From JADKCL01 sp031415375 (GTDB taxonomy: Bacteria > Bacteroidota > Bacteroidia > J057 > JADKCL01), in contig JANORP010000227.1 in the NCBI GenBank assembly GCA_031415375.1, positions 1 through 15,803 on the forward strand: a stretch of 15,803 bases of DNA, in the 5' to 3' direction. Position 1 is the stretch's first letter. Every line of letters begins with the position of its first letter. The notes beneath the pieces were generated by a model. The model was not told the origin of the DNA, ran no database searches, and worked only from the letters and a program-made list of their open reading frames with translations. Positions 1 through 6,533 of the stretch are shown here, piece after piece. Position numbers and translations under genes: made by a program.

Positions 1-12
1 CATCTCAAAACC

Positions 13-52
13 AAAGCCGCCCGTGCAGCAGCTAGCATGCACGGGCGGCTTT
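13..52 (-). terminator. Intrinsic terminator of the copper monooxygenase gene
   Basis: A perfect 15-bp inverted repeat (positions 13-27 and 38-52, arms reading AAAGCCGCCCGTGCA and its complement) encloses a 10-nt loop. It lies 17 bp past the stop codon at 70-72. Read on the minus strand, the stem is followed by a T-rich stretch (GGTTTTGAG), as expected for an intrinsic terminator. The left edge of the window cuts off whatever lies beyond. The arms start with AAA and end with TTT, so it could also work in the other direction. Confidence 0.85.
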
Positions 53-69
53 CCTATACGAACCACTGA

Positions 70-1713
70 TCAGTCAGCCATCAGCTTCCTGCTCAGGATT
101 TTGCCGTTGTCGAGGGTGATCTGCAACATGTACACCCCGGCAGCGAGGGTGGGCTGCACCATCTTGAACTCGGTGGCCTGCTTGAAGTTGCCGTCAAGCA
201 AGGTCTTGCCGTTCACGTCCATGATGGCGTAGGTGCCCGAACGGCGCACGCCACCAAAATCGACGGTCGTCAGATCTTGCATCGGGTTGGGATAGACCAC
301 AAAACGATATGGGTCGGCAATGGTCGCAGGGATATTGCCGACAGCGACGACCTCGTGCTTGTTCACATATAGATATGTGGAGAGCTGCATCTCATCATTG
401 GTGGTGAGGCCAAAAGTCACGATGTTGCCCGACGTATTGGCGTAGCGGGTCCTGAAAATGAGACCTTCGCTGGCATACACGGTGTAAAGCGTATCAAAAA
501 CACGGATTGCAGGGTGTGCCCAGTCGTAAAAGCCTTGGTTGAAGGTATAGTCACGGTTGTAAAAGCCTTCGTAAATCTGAGCACCCTGGGATCCATTGGT
601 GGAGTCCTTGATGTAGATGTCGAAGTCTGCGCCAAATTTGTGGGTATGCGAGGAAATCTGCCAGATTTCACGGTCATCTCCGCCCCAGGTGTCTTCCATG
701 GTCACCGTATTGCTCCCAGGAATCAAAAAGAGCGCGCCATTGTTGACCAACTGCGCACGCATCTCGCGGGCACCCGAGCCACGTGGCTCTGTGATCACGT
801 TGATGTACAAGTCGGCGGGCAAGATATCGGTCGAGCTGTAGTTTTTCAGGTGATAGTTCAGATCGAGCACATCACGCTTGTCATAGTAAAATGCTGTCCC
901 CGCAGGCAGCTCGGCGGTGTGGTCAAATTGCCAGGATCCTTGCAATTGCTTGCTGCCATCGGTGGCACCGTTGAAGATGTCCACGACGCGCAAACCCTGC
1001 TGGTATTGTGTGGCAGCGGTCGAGTCGTCAAACATGAACAGCAAAAAGTGGTGGGACATCGGATTGAGGTCGGCCTCGATGCGTACGACCTCTTTGTCGG
1101 CATCGAGCTTGAGCTGCTCTTTTTTCACATATTCGATTTCGTTGCCAGGATTGCCGAGCGTAGGCAGGAAGAGTGGGCCAAGGCGTACTTGGAAACCCGT
1201 ACCCGCTGCAGGCGGTGCTGGCGGGGTCTCAAAAGCTTGGCCACCGTTGGTGTAATAGTCTTTGATGAGGGTTGTATCCACATGGTGGCCCGATTGCGGC
1301 GCACCCGCTTGGATCCATTGGCGGATAATCTCTGCCTCGTATGCGCTCAGGGATGGTGCCCCGCCCTGGGGCATTGGATTGCCTTCGCTGGGTGATTGCA
1401 CATTGTAATAACCATCGAGATTGGCGCCTATCTTCTTGAGCAGAAAGCTATTGTAGGGATGACCGGGATCCACACGCTTATAGCCCTTGCCCGCAGCCGC
1501 AGGATTGAGTGGCGTCACGCCGACAATCGCAGCATAGGTCGATGCCTCAGTGGTACCCATATCGTAAGCGATTGGGGTCGTGCCGCCATGGCACGACGCG
1601 CAATTGTTTTGCAGGATTCTGAAGACACGGTTAAAGGTCGATTGTGCATGCAGCAAGCCAGCAAAAGCAAAACAAAGTGTGGCCGCTATGGCCGTAATTT
1701 TGGTCGATCTCAT
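70..1713 (-). CDS. Secreted cytochrome c / PHM-like copper monooxygenase with T9SS sorting domain
   Basis: Probable extracellular copper type II monooxygenase of the peptidylglycine alpha-hydroxylating monooxygenase (PHM)/dopamine beta-hydroxylase fold, fused to a heme domain; 547 aa. The ATG at 1713 is preferred to an in-frame GTG at 1728 because it directly begins a signal peptide (MRSTK, then a hydrophobic stretch ending LLHAQ). Residues about 25-140 form a cytochrome c domain: CASCH (Cys38, Cys41, His42) and probable distal ligand Met114 in an NPMPQGG motif. The copper part carries all six expected ligands in order: His221-His222 (SHHFLLF), His288 (NYHLKN), His356/His358 (HTHKFG) and Met442 (NDEMQ). 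The last ~80 residues (YPNPMQD ... GVYMLQI ... GKILSRKL) are a type A T9SS sorting domain, so the protein should cross the outer membrane and be anchored or released. Substrate unknown. It is a single-gene unit with its own terminator and is divergent from a sulfatase gene. Confidence 0.85.
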   Translation of the reverse strand: MRSTKITAIAATLCFAFAGLLHAQSTFNRVFRILQNNCASCHGGTTPIAYDMGTTEASTYAAIVGVTPLNPAAAGKGYKRVDPGHPYNSFLLKKIGANLDGYYNVQSPSEGNPMPQGGAPSLSAYEAEIIRQWIQAGAPQSGHHVDTTLIKDYYTNGGQAFETPPAPPAAGTGFQVRLGPLFLPTLGNPGNEIEYVKKEQLKLDADKEVVRIEADLNPMSHHFLLFMFDDSTAATQYQQGLRVVDIFNGATDGSKQLQGSWQFDHTAELPAGTAFYYDKRDVLDLNYHLKNYSSTDILPADLYINVITEPRGSGAREMRAQLVNNGALFLIPGSNTVTMEDTWGGDDREIWQISSHTHKFGADFDIYIKDSTNGSQGAQIYEGFYNRDYTFNQGFYDWAHPAIRVFDTLYTVYASEGLIFRTRYANTSGNIVTFGLTTNDEMQLSTYLYVNKHEVVAVGNIPATIADPYRFVVYPNPMQDLTTVDFGGVRRSGTYAIMDVNGKTLLDGNFKQATEFKMVQPTLAAGVYMLQITLDNGKILSRKLMAD

Positions 1714-1773
1714 ATCAAATTTTGACACTATTTATATTCAAGACTACCACCTAGACTCTCCTTCATCCCAAAG

Positions 1774-1789
1774 GTTGAATCCATTCAAC
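1774..1789. promoter_or_regulatory. Possible operator palindrome in the divergent region
   Basis: GTTGAATCCATTCAAC is a perfect palindrome with 7-bp arms and a 2-bp centre, 61 bp upstream of the monooxygenase ATG at 1713. On the minus strand it is followed directly by AACCTTTG, which is one base off the Bacteroidota -7 consensus TANNTTTG. The arrangement would suit a repressor or activator site for the monooxygenase gene. No regulator gene is in the window, and 7-bp arms can arise by chance. Confidence 0.3.
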
Positions 1790-1891
1790 AAAAACAGAAT
1801 GGGAAGTTCGCAGATTTTGCCGTGGAACGCAATTTTTGAGGTGAATAATGTGAATTGCTGCCTTGAGATAGAGATTCTGCTACCTGGAGGC

Positions 1892-1921
1892 GCTTGTGAG
1901 GCGCGCGCGGCAATCACAAGC
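1892..1921 (+). promoter_or_regulatory. Hairpin plus T-run ahead of the sulfatase (possible attenuator)
   Basis: A perfect 8-bp inverted repeat (GCTTGTGA at 1892-1899, TCACAAGC at 1914-1921) with a GC-rich 14-nt loop is followed on the plus strand by TGTTTTAT. It lies about 97 bp before the chosen sulfatase start. No plus-strand gene ends upstream, so a terminator here would act within the sulfatase leader as an attenuator, or would stop stray transcription from the divergent region. The rest of 1714-2018 holds no gene I can support. Confidence 0.4.
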
Positions 1922-2018
1922 TGTTTTATGAGCAGGGTTCAGCAAAAAGGATGGGCAGATGGATAGGGCAAGAAAATTTTGCTTGCGCGTTTGGGACAAT
2001 TCGCCAATTTGCCAGGAG

Positions 2019-3632
2019 ATGAGAAATGAAATCGGCAAATGCATGGGCGTGATTGTAGGCTGCCTTACGATGGTGAGTTTCACGGCATGCTCGCTTTCCA
2101 GCGACAAATGGGATATCCATCCCGATGCCTCAAAAATCGACTTCCACACACAATTTCTCGCAGCAGCACCCAGCGACCCGCCCGCCAACCGACCCAATAT
2201 CGTCTTGATCCTAGCCGATGATCTCGGGAAGACCGACATCTCCCTGTATGGCGGGCAGCATCAACAGACACCGCATATCGATGCGATTGGGAAACAGGGC
2301 GTCACCTTCACCGAGGGTTACATCACATCCCCCATTTGCAGCCCCTCGCGGGCTGGCATGCTCACGGGCCGGTACCAACAACGCTTTGGCTACGAGTACC
2401 AGCCCCATGACCGCTATCCCCGCAATGCGATTGAATACTTCGTCTATCAAAATTTCATGGATTCCCGAGATTGGAATCTCACGCAAGACAAAACCTTTCC
2501 CGATTTTGAGGCCATTTTGCAGCAGGGCTTACCGATGCAGGAGTTTACGCTCGCCGAATTGCTCCAACAACAAGGCTATGCCACGGGCATCATCGGTAAG
2601 TGGCATCTCGGGGTCGAGGAGCATTGCCAGCCCAACAAGCGCGGATTTGACTATCAATATGGCTTCTATGAGGCCTATTCGCTCTATCAGCCCGACACCG
2701 AGCGCGCCGATATCGTCAATCAGCGGCACGATGACTTCTCAGACGCGCATATCTGGAAGGGTGCCCGCAAGGGAAACTGCGCCTTGCGCTGCAACCACGT
2801 GGTCGTCGAGGATTCCGTCTATCTCACGCAGAAACTGGCCGATGAGGCGAGTGCATTCATCCGCCAGCATCAAAAGGAGCCGTTTTTCCTCTATGTCCCC
2901 TTTTCTGCGCCCCATACACCTTTTCAGGCCCTGCGAAAATATTACGATCAATTTCCCCACGTTCAAGACCGCAACAAACGTGTCTATTATGCTATGATCG
3001 CAGCCTTGGACGATGCCGTGGGGCAGATCACGCAAACACTGCACGATGCGCGCCTTGAAGACAATACCATGGTCTGGTTCCTGAGCGACAATGGCGGCGC
3101 GACCTATACCCGCGCCACCGACAACTATCCGCTCAAAGGCGGCAAATTCACCAACTTTGAAGGCGGCCTCAATGTGCCCTTCATGCTGCAATGGAAAGGG
3201 AAAATCGCCGCTGGCACACAATATCGGCAACCGGTCGTCTCCATGGACATCTTTCAAACCACGGTGGAAATGGCTGGCGTGGCATTGCCGCAAGACCGCA
3301 AATATGATGGCGTGAACCTGATGCCCTACCTCAGGGGCGATACAGTCAACCACCCGCACAAGGCCCTGTTTTGGCGTAGCAACTACACATGGGCAGTGCG
3401 GCAAGGCCCTTGGAAGCTCATCGTCGATCAGCTCAGCGGCCACCATGTGCTCTACAACCTCGACCAAGACAAGGTCGAGCAGCACAATCTCTATGCACAA
3501 TCGCCCGACATTGTACACATGCTAGAGGCCGCCTACGGCGATTGGGAATCGACGGTGATCCCCCCACTATGGCAGCGCGTGATGGAGTATCGGTTTGAAA
3601 CCGAGGATGGGGATTTCTATTTCCCGTTGTGA
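2019..3632 (+). CDS. Lipoprotein sulfatase (type I, formylglycine-dependent)
   Basis: Hydrolyses sulfate esters, probably on polysaccharide or glycosaminoglycan-like substrates, in the periplasm or at the outer membrane; 537 aa. The ATG at 2019 gives MRNEIGK, a hydrophobic stretch and a lipobox-like SFTAC with Cys24 as the lipidated residue. The longer reading frame (from 1959) would bury this signal. Catalytic features in order: metal ligands Asp67-Asp68 (LADDLG), the C-x-P-S-R motif Cys107-Arg111 (PICSPSRAGMLTGR) whose cysteine becomes formylglycine, Lys194/His196 (GKWHLG), His299 (APHTP), Asp357-Asn358 (SDNGG) and Lys373/Lys376 (PLKGGK). Length fits arylsulfatases. Maturation requires a formylglycine-generating enzyme or anaerobic sulfatase-maturating enzyme, neither of which is in the window. 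No carbohydrate-uptake (SusCD) genes adjoin it, so it is not an obvious utilisation locus. The exact substrate class cannot be read from sequence alone. Confidence 0.9.
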   Translation: MRNEIGKCMGVIVGCLTMVSFTACSLSSDKWDIHPDASKIDFHTQFLAAAPSDPPANRPNIVLILADDLGKTDISLYGGQHQQTPHIDAIGKQGVTFTEGYITSPICSPSRAGMLTGRYQQRFGYEYQPHDRYPRNAIEYFVYQNFMDSRDWNLTQDKTFPDFEAILQQGLPMQEFTLAELLQQQGYATGIIGKWHLGVEEHCQPNKRGFDYQYGFYEAYSLYQPDTERADIVNQRHDDFSDAHIWKGARKGNCALRCNHVVVEDSVYLTQKLADEASAFIRQHQKEPFFLYVPFSAPHTPFQALRKYYDQFPHVQDRNKRVYYAMIAALDDAVGQITQTLHDARLEDNTMVWFLSDNGGATYTRATDNYPLKGGKFTNFEGGLNVPFMLQWKGKIAAGTQYRQPVVSMDIFQTTVEMAGVALPQDRKYDGVNLMPYLRGDTVNHPHKALFWRSNYTWAVRQGPWKLIVDQLSGHHVLYNLDQDKVEQHNLYAQSPDIVHMLEAAYGDWESTVIPPLWQRVMEYRFETEDGDFYFPL

Positions 3633-3640
3633 AAACGGGA
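3622..3640 (+). terminator. Hairpin with the sulfatase stop codon in its loop
   Basis: TCCCGTT (3622-3628) pairs perfectly with AACGGGA (3634-3640). The 5-nt loop GTGAA contains the sulfatase stop TGA (3630-3632). No T-run follows, so it is not a textbook intrinsic terminator. The CCCG/CGGG core resembles the two larger hairpin modules just downstream. Confidence 0.4.
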
Positions 3641-3661
3641 TTGGGAAGCGGATTGAGAAGC

Positions 3662-3700
3662 GGGAGCTATGCCTGTCCCGCACATTGTGCGGGAGCTCCC
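3662..3700. repeat. Structured hairpin repeat, copy 1
   Basis: Two-level hairpin. The outer stem GGGAGCT/AGCTCCC (3662-3668, 3694-3700) and inner stem CCCGCAC/GTGCGGG (3677-3683, 3687-3693) are both perfect. The inner stem closes on ATT. An unpaired ATGCCTGT lies only on the 5' side. It shares the segment TGCCTGTCCCG and the downstream CGGGAGCTC with copy 2. It lies in the sulfatase-helicase gap and has no T-run after it, so a repeat-element or RNA-structure role is more likely than a terminator. Confidence 0.6.
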
Positions 3701-3712
3701 ACGCTGACGGAA

Positions 3713-3755
3713 TCGCGAGACGTGCCTGTCCCGTTCAAAGAACGGGAGCTCGCGA
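3713..3755. repeat. Structured hairpin repeat, copy 2
   Basis: Same plan as copy 1. The outer stem is TCGCGAG/CTCGCGA (3713-3719, 3749-3755) and the inner stem CCCGTTC/GAACGGG (3730-3736, 3740-3746) closes on AAA. The unpaired 5' side again ends in TGCCTGT. Relative to copy 1, stem bases differ on both arms so that pairing is kept, whereas the unpaired TGCCTGT and the CCCG/CGGG core are unchanged. This pattern points to selection on structure. Confidence 0.6.
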
Positions 3756-3824
3756 ATTGAATAGCTGCCAAATTTGCCCAATACCCCTGAATTACAGCCA
3801 TCAAGAACGGAACCCTTAATTGCC

Positions 3825-3832
3825 TACCTTTG
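3825..3832 (+). promoter_or_regulatory. -7 promoter box of the DbpA-like helicase gene
   Basis: TACCTTTG matches the Bacteroidota -7 consensus TANNTTTG and ends 4 nt before the ATG at 3837. Transcription would begin at or within a few bases of the start codon, giving a leaderless or nearly leaderless mRNA. No clear -33 TTTG was seen at the usual distance. Confidence 0.6.
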
Positions 3833-3836
3833 CGGC

Positions 3837-5162
3837 ATGAATCCCATGGACCCCAAGGCAGCGCAGGCGCTCGATCACCTCAACATTTTCCAGCTCAATG
3901 CCATGCAGGAGGCCGCCATTGCGGCGATGCAAAAGCCCCAAGACATCATTTTGCTCTCCCCGACGGGCTCGGGCAAGACGCTTGCATTCCTCCTCCCCTT
4001 GCTTTCCCGCCTGCAAGCAGACCTCAAGCAGGTGCAGGCGCTGGTACTCGTGCCCTCACGCGAACTCGCCTTGCAAATCGAGGATGTCTTCAAGAAAATG
4101 CAGACAGGATTCAAGATCAATTGCTGCTATGGTGGCCACAATATCCAGACGGAAATCAACAATTTGTCTGAGCCGCCCGCACTGCTCGTAGGCACGCCTG
4201 GACGCGTGATCGACCACATTGACCGTGGCACCCTGAACCTCGACGCGGTGCATACTGTGGTTTTGGATGAGTTTGACAAGTCCCTCGAATTTGGCTTTCA
4301 TCAGCAGATGGAATATGCCATGCGCAAAATGCCACACCTGCAACAGCGCATTCTCACCTCGGCCACCGACCTCGCAGAGATTCCCGAGTTTGTGGGCTTG
4401 CATACCCCATTGCACCTCAACTTCCTCGCGCAGCGCGACTCGGTGGAGCAATTGCAGATCAAAAAAATCGTGTCCCCAGAGGCCGACAAACTGGAGACCT
4501 TGCTGCAACTCATCTGCAAGCTCGGCGAGCAGGCAATGTTGGTATTTCTCAACCACCGCGATGCGGTGGAGCGCGTGAGCCAGTTTCTGGATGAGCAAGG
4601 CGTGCTACACGACTATTTCCATGGCGGCCTCGACCAAAACATGCGCGAGCGCACCCTCACCAAGTTTCGCAATGGTAGCAGCCGCATCTTGATCACCACC
4701 GACTTGGCCGCGCGCGGATTGGACATCCCTGAGATTGCAGCGGTGATCCATTATCACCTGCCGATCAACGAGGATGCCTTCACGCACCGCAACGGGCGCA
4801 CCGCTCGCATGCATGCCGAGGGGGCAGCCTACGTCATCATCGGCCCAGGCGAACGATTGCCTTATTATGTCGCCGACGACATCCCAACCGTGCATCTCTC
4901 AGACAAGCTACAGCTGCCAGCACAGCCGGTGTGGGCCACGCTCTACATCAGCAAAGGCAAGAAAGCGAAGATAAACAAAATCGATATCGTGGGATTTCTT
5001 TCCAAAAAAGGCGGCTTGGAAAAGGACGATCTGGGCCTGATCATGGTCAAAGATGACTGCGCCTACGCCGCCGTGAAGCGCGACAAAATCAAGGAGGTCA
5101 TCCGCAAGACCAAAGACGAGAAAATAAAAGGCACCAAAGTGATCCTGGAATTGGCGCGCTGA
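3837..5162 (+). CDS. dbpA: DbpA-like DEAD-box RNA helicase
   Basis: ATP-dependent RNA helicase, probably acting on 23S rRNA during large-subunit assembly; 441 aa. The ATG at 3837 is chosen because the promoter box ends 4 nt before it. A longer frame from 3774 would run through the promoter. Helicase core motifs: I SPTGSGKT (41-48), Ia PSRELA (73-78), Ib TPGR (120-123), II DEFD instead of DEAD (144-147), III SAT (175-177), V TTDLAARGLD (287-296) and VI HRNGRTAR (317-324). Residues about 364-441 (LYISKGKKAKINKIDIVGF ... AYAAVKRDKI ... KIKGTKV) match the DbpA-type RNA-binding domain, which in E. coli DbpA recognises hairpin 92 of 23S rRNA. It stands alone, after the hairpin repeats and convergent with a second helicase. 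Orthology to E. coli DbpA is inferred from the C-terminal domain. The stop codon lies inside a repeat-associated hairpin. Confidence 0.9.
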   Translation: MNPMDPKAAQALDHLNIFQLNAMQEAAIAAMQKPQDIILLSPTGSGKTLAFLLPLLSRLQADLKQVQALVLVPSRELALQIEDVFKKMQTGFKINCCYGGHNIQTEINNLSEPPALLVGTPGRVIDHIDRGTLNLDAVHTVVLDEFDKSLEFGFHQQMEYAMRKMPHLQQRILTSATDLAEIPEFVGLHTPLHLNFLAQRDSVEQLQIKKIVSPEADKLETLLQLICKLGEQAMLVFLNHRDAVERVSQFLDEQGVLHDYFHGGLDQNMRERTLTKFRNGSSRILITTDLAARGLDIPEIAAVIHYHLPINEDAFTHRNGRTARMHAEGAAYVIIGPGERLPYYVADDIPTVHLSDKLQLPAQPVWATLYISKGKKAKINKIDIVGFLSKKGGLEKDDLGLIMVKDDCAYAAVKRDKIKEVIRKTKDEKIKGTKVILELAR

Positions 5163-5197
5163 GCGAGCGTGCTAGCCGCCATTTGCATGACGCCTCA
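5143..5197. repeat. 55-bp direct repeat, copy 1 (end of the DbpA-like gene)
   Basis: This 55-bp segment recurs at 5325-5379 with 51 identities. It covers the last codons and stop of the DbpA-like gene and continues past it. Within it GCGCGCT and AGCGTGC (one G-T pair) can form a stem with the TGA stop in the loop. Confidence 0.85.
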
Positions 5198-5218
5198 GTT
5201 TTCGATTGATCGATTCTG

Positions 5219-5244
5219 AGCCCGAGGCCTCTGGCCGAAGGGCT
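5219..5244. terminator. Hairpin between the convergent helicases
   Basis: AGCCC (5219-5223) pairs with GGGCT (5240-5244), and inside it GGCC (5226-5229) pairs with GGCC (5233-5236) around TCT, with small internal loops. A second imperfect stem follows: ATTGACCATTT (5245-5255) against AAATGGCTCAAT (5267-5278), one bulge, again around GCC-TCT-GGC. Between convergent genes such paired hairpins probably act as a bidirectional terminator, although strong T-runs are absent. Confidence 0.5.
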
Positions 5245-5324
5245 ATTGACCATTTGCCTCTGGCATAAATGGCTCAATATCAACGACTACAAGACGAAAT
5301 TGCCGGAGGCAAACGGTCGATAGC

Positions 5325-5379
5325 TCCTGGAATTGGCGCGCTGAGTGCGCGCGCTAGCCGCCATTTGCATGGCGCCTCA
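5325..5379. repeat. 55-bp direct repeat, copy 2 (end of the RhlE-like gene)
   Basis: Second copy, 182 bp from copy 1, with four mismatches. Its last three bases are the stop codon of the minus-strand RhlE-like helicase (TGA at 5379-5377). Three of the four mismatches fall in the GCGCGC/GCGCGC hairpin region and leave a stem possible. Upstream of copy 2 there is weak resemblance to the DbpA gene tail (AAGACGA ... GGCA ... TCCTGG), as if a decayed duplicate of that gene end sits here. Confidence 0.85.
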
Positions 5380-5393
5380 AAACCCATGCAAAT
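5363..5393 (-). terminator. Inverted repeat around the RhlE-like stop codon
   Basis: A perfect 10-bp inverted repeat, ATTTGCATGG (5363-5372) and CCATGCAAAT (5384-5393), has an 11-nt loop that contains the helicase stop codon (5377-5379). The left arm is part of repeat copy 2. Copy 1 has no matching right arm. No T-run follows on the minus strand, so any terminator role is uncertain. Confidence 0.4.
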
Positions 5394-6522
5394 CCAGCTC
5401 ATTGGTCCAGACCATCGGCACACGCTTGCCCATCTTCTTTTGGATGACTTTGAAGTGGGGGATGTCCTCGGGGCAGATCAATGAAATCGCCTGGCCCTCG
5501 GCGTCGGCGCGGCCCGTGCGGCCGATGCGGTGTACATAATCTTGGGGGGAGCGTGGCAGCTCATAATTGACCACGACGGGCAATCCCTGAATGTCGATGC
5601 CGCGCCCCGCGAGGTCGGTCGCGACCAATACCCGCACTTGCCCCGCCTTGAAACGGCGCAAGGACTCCGTGCGGCTCCCTTGGCTCTTATCGCCATGAAA
5701 AGCCAAGGCATCGATGCCATTCTTGCGCAATTTCTCGGCGACATTGTCGCCCGAGCGCACCGAACTCACAAACACCAACACTTGCTGCCATTCACCGCGC
5801 TGGATCAGGTACCGTAGCAACGGCCCCTTGCGCTCTGGCTCGACATGGTAAGCCAATTGCGCGATGGAGATGGGAGCCAAGCCCTCCTCGCCCTTGACCT
5901 CGACCTGCACCGGTGCGTGCAGCATCTTGCCCATCACGGCCTGCACATCGTCGCCCAAGGTGGCCGAGAAGAGCAGGTTTTGCCGACGCTGCGGTAGCAA
6001 GGCAAAGATGCGGTCCAACTCATCCTTGAATCCGAGGTTCAAGATCTTGTCGGCCTCGTCCAAGACCAAAACCTCCACTTCGCTCAGGTTGAGGGCATTG
6101 TTGGAGACCAAGTCGAGCAAGCGCCCTGGCGTCGCCACCAAAATCTCCACACCCCGCATTTGGATCATCTGCGGATTGATCGACACACCGCCATAGACCG
6201 CCAAGGTCTTGGGCCGATGCGGCATTTTGGAAGCCAATTGCTTGAACACCTCCTCGATCTGCGCAGCGAGCTCGCGGGTAGGCGCGAGCACGAGCGCCCA
6301 GATATAGCGGTTGCGCAGGGGCGGGCGATGCATAAGCATCTCCAAGATCGGCAGCACAAAGGCAGCCGTCTTGCCCGAACCCGTAGGCGCGAGCGCCAGC
6401 AAGTCCTTGCCAGCCATCACGACTGGAATGGCCTCTTTTTGAATGGGATAAGCCTCGGTGTACTGCTGCTCGGCGAGGGCTTGCAGCAATGGGGCAGAGA
6501 GACCGAACGTGGAGAATGGCAT
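5377..6522 (-). CDS. rhlE: RhlE-like DEAD-box RNA helicase
   Basis: ATP-dependent RNA helicase for RNA remodelling, ribosome assembly or mRNA decay; 381 aa. The ATG at 6522 is chosen because MPFSTFGLSAPLLQAL is the usual RhlE N-terminus with its Q motif (about residues 6-28, ending PIQ). A longer frame would overlap the preceding gene. Motifs: I APTGSGKT (45-52), Ia PTRELA (81-86), Ib TPGR (131-134), II DEAD (155-158), III SAT (186-188), V TDLAGRGID (about 302-310) and VI HRIGRTGR (331-338). The protein stops about 40 residues after motif VI, without the long basic tail of many RhlE proteins. It begins only 11 nt after the AriB-like stop and no promoter box was seen just upstream, so it is probably co-transcribed with the defence pair. 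The AT content is lower than in that pair, which suggests it is a native gene beside an acquired cassette. Confidence 0.9.
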   Translation of the reverse strand: MPFSTFGLSAPLLQALAEQQYTEAYPIQKEAIPVVMAGKDLLALAPTGSGKTAAFVLPILEMLMHRPPLRNRYIWALVLAPTRELAAQIEEVFKQLASKMPHRPKTLAVYGGVSINPQMIQMRGVEILVATPGRLLDLVSNNALNLSEVEVLVLDEADKILNLGFKDELDRIFALLPQRRQNLLFSATLGDDVQAVMGKMLHAPVQVEVKGEEGLAPISIAQLAYHVEPERKGPLLRYLIQRGEWQQVLVFVSSVRSGDNVAEKLRKNGIDALAFHGDKSQGSRTESLRRFKAGQVRVLVATDLAGRGIDIQGLPVVVNYELPRSPQDYVHRIGRTGRADAEGQAISLICPEDIPHFKVIQKKMGKRVPMVWTNELDLHGF

Positions 6523-6533
6523 GCAGTGAGGCG

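Noticed and set aside
514..1395. A 293-codon open frame on the plus strand, antisense to the copper monooxygenase
   Set aside because: The minus-strand frame has a signal peptide, heme and copper motifs and a T9SS tail. The antisense frame has no family features and is a by-product of codon bias.
2739..3518. A 259-codon minus-strand frame opposite the sulfatase
   Set aside because: It lies wholly within the sulfatase, whose catalytic motifs span the region, and shows no domain or start signal.
3662..3755. CRISPR array
   Set aside because: There are only two hairpin units, the outer stems differ between copies, there is no constant-length spacer and there are no cas genes.
3774..3836. A longer N-terminus for the DbpA-like helicase
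   Set aside because: The -7 box TACCTTTG at 3825-3832 lies in this stretch, and the extra residues do not resemble a helicase.
4056..4598. A 180-codon minus-strand frame opposite the DbpA-like helicase
   Set aside because: It is a mirror of conserved helicase motifs with no features of its own.
5245..5278. A tRNA-like cloverleaf between the helicases
   Set aside because: The pairing is only an imperfect hairpin, with no acceptor stem, T-loop or anticodon arm. No tRNA was seen anywhere in the window.
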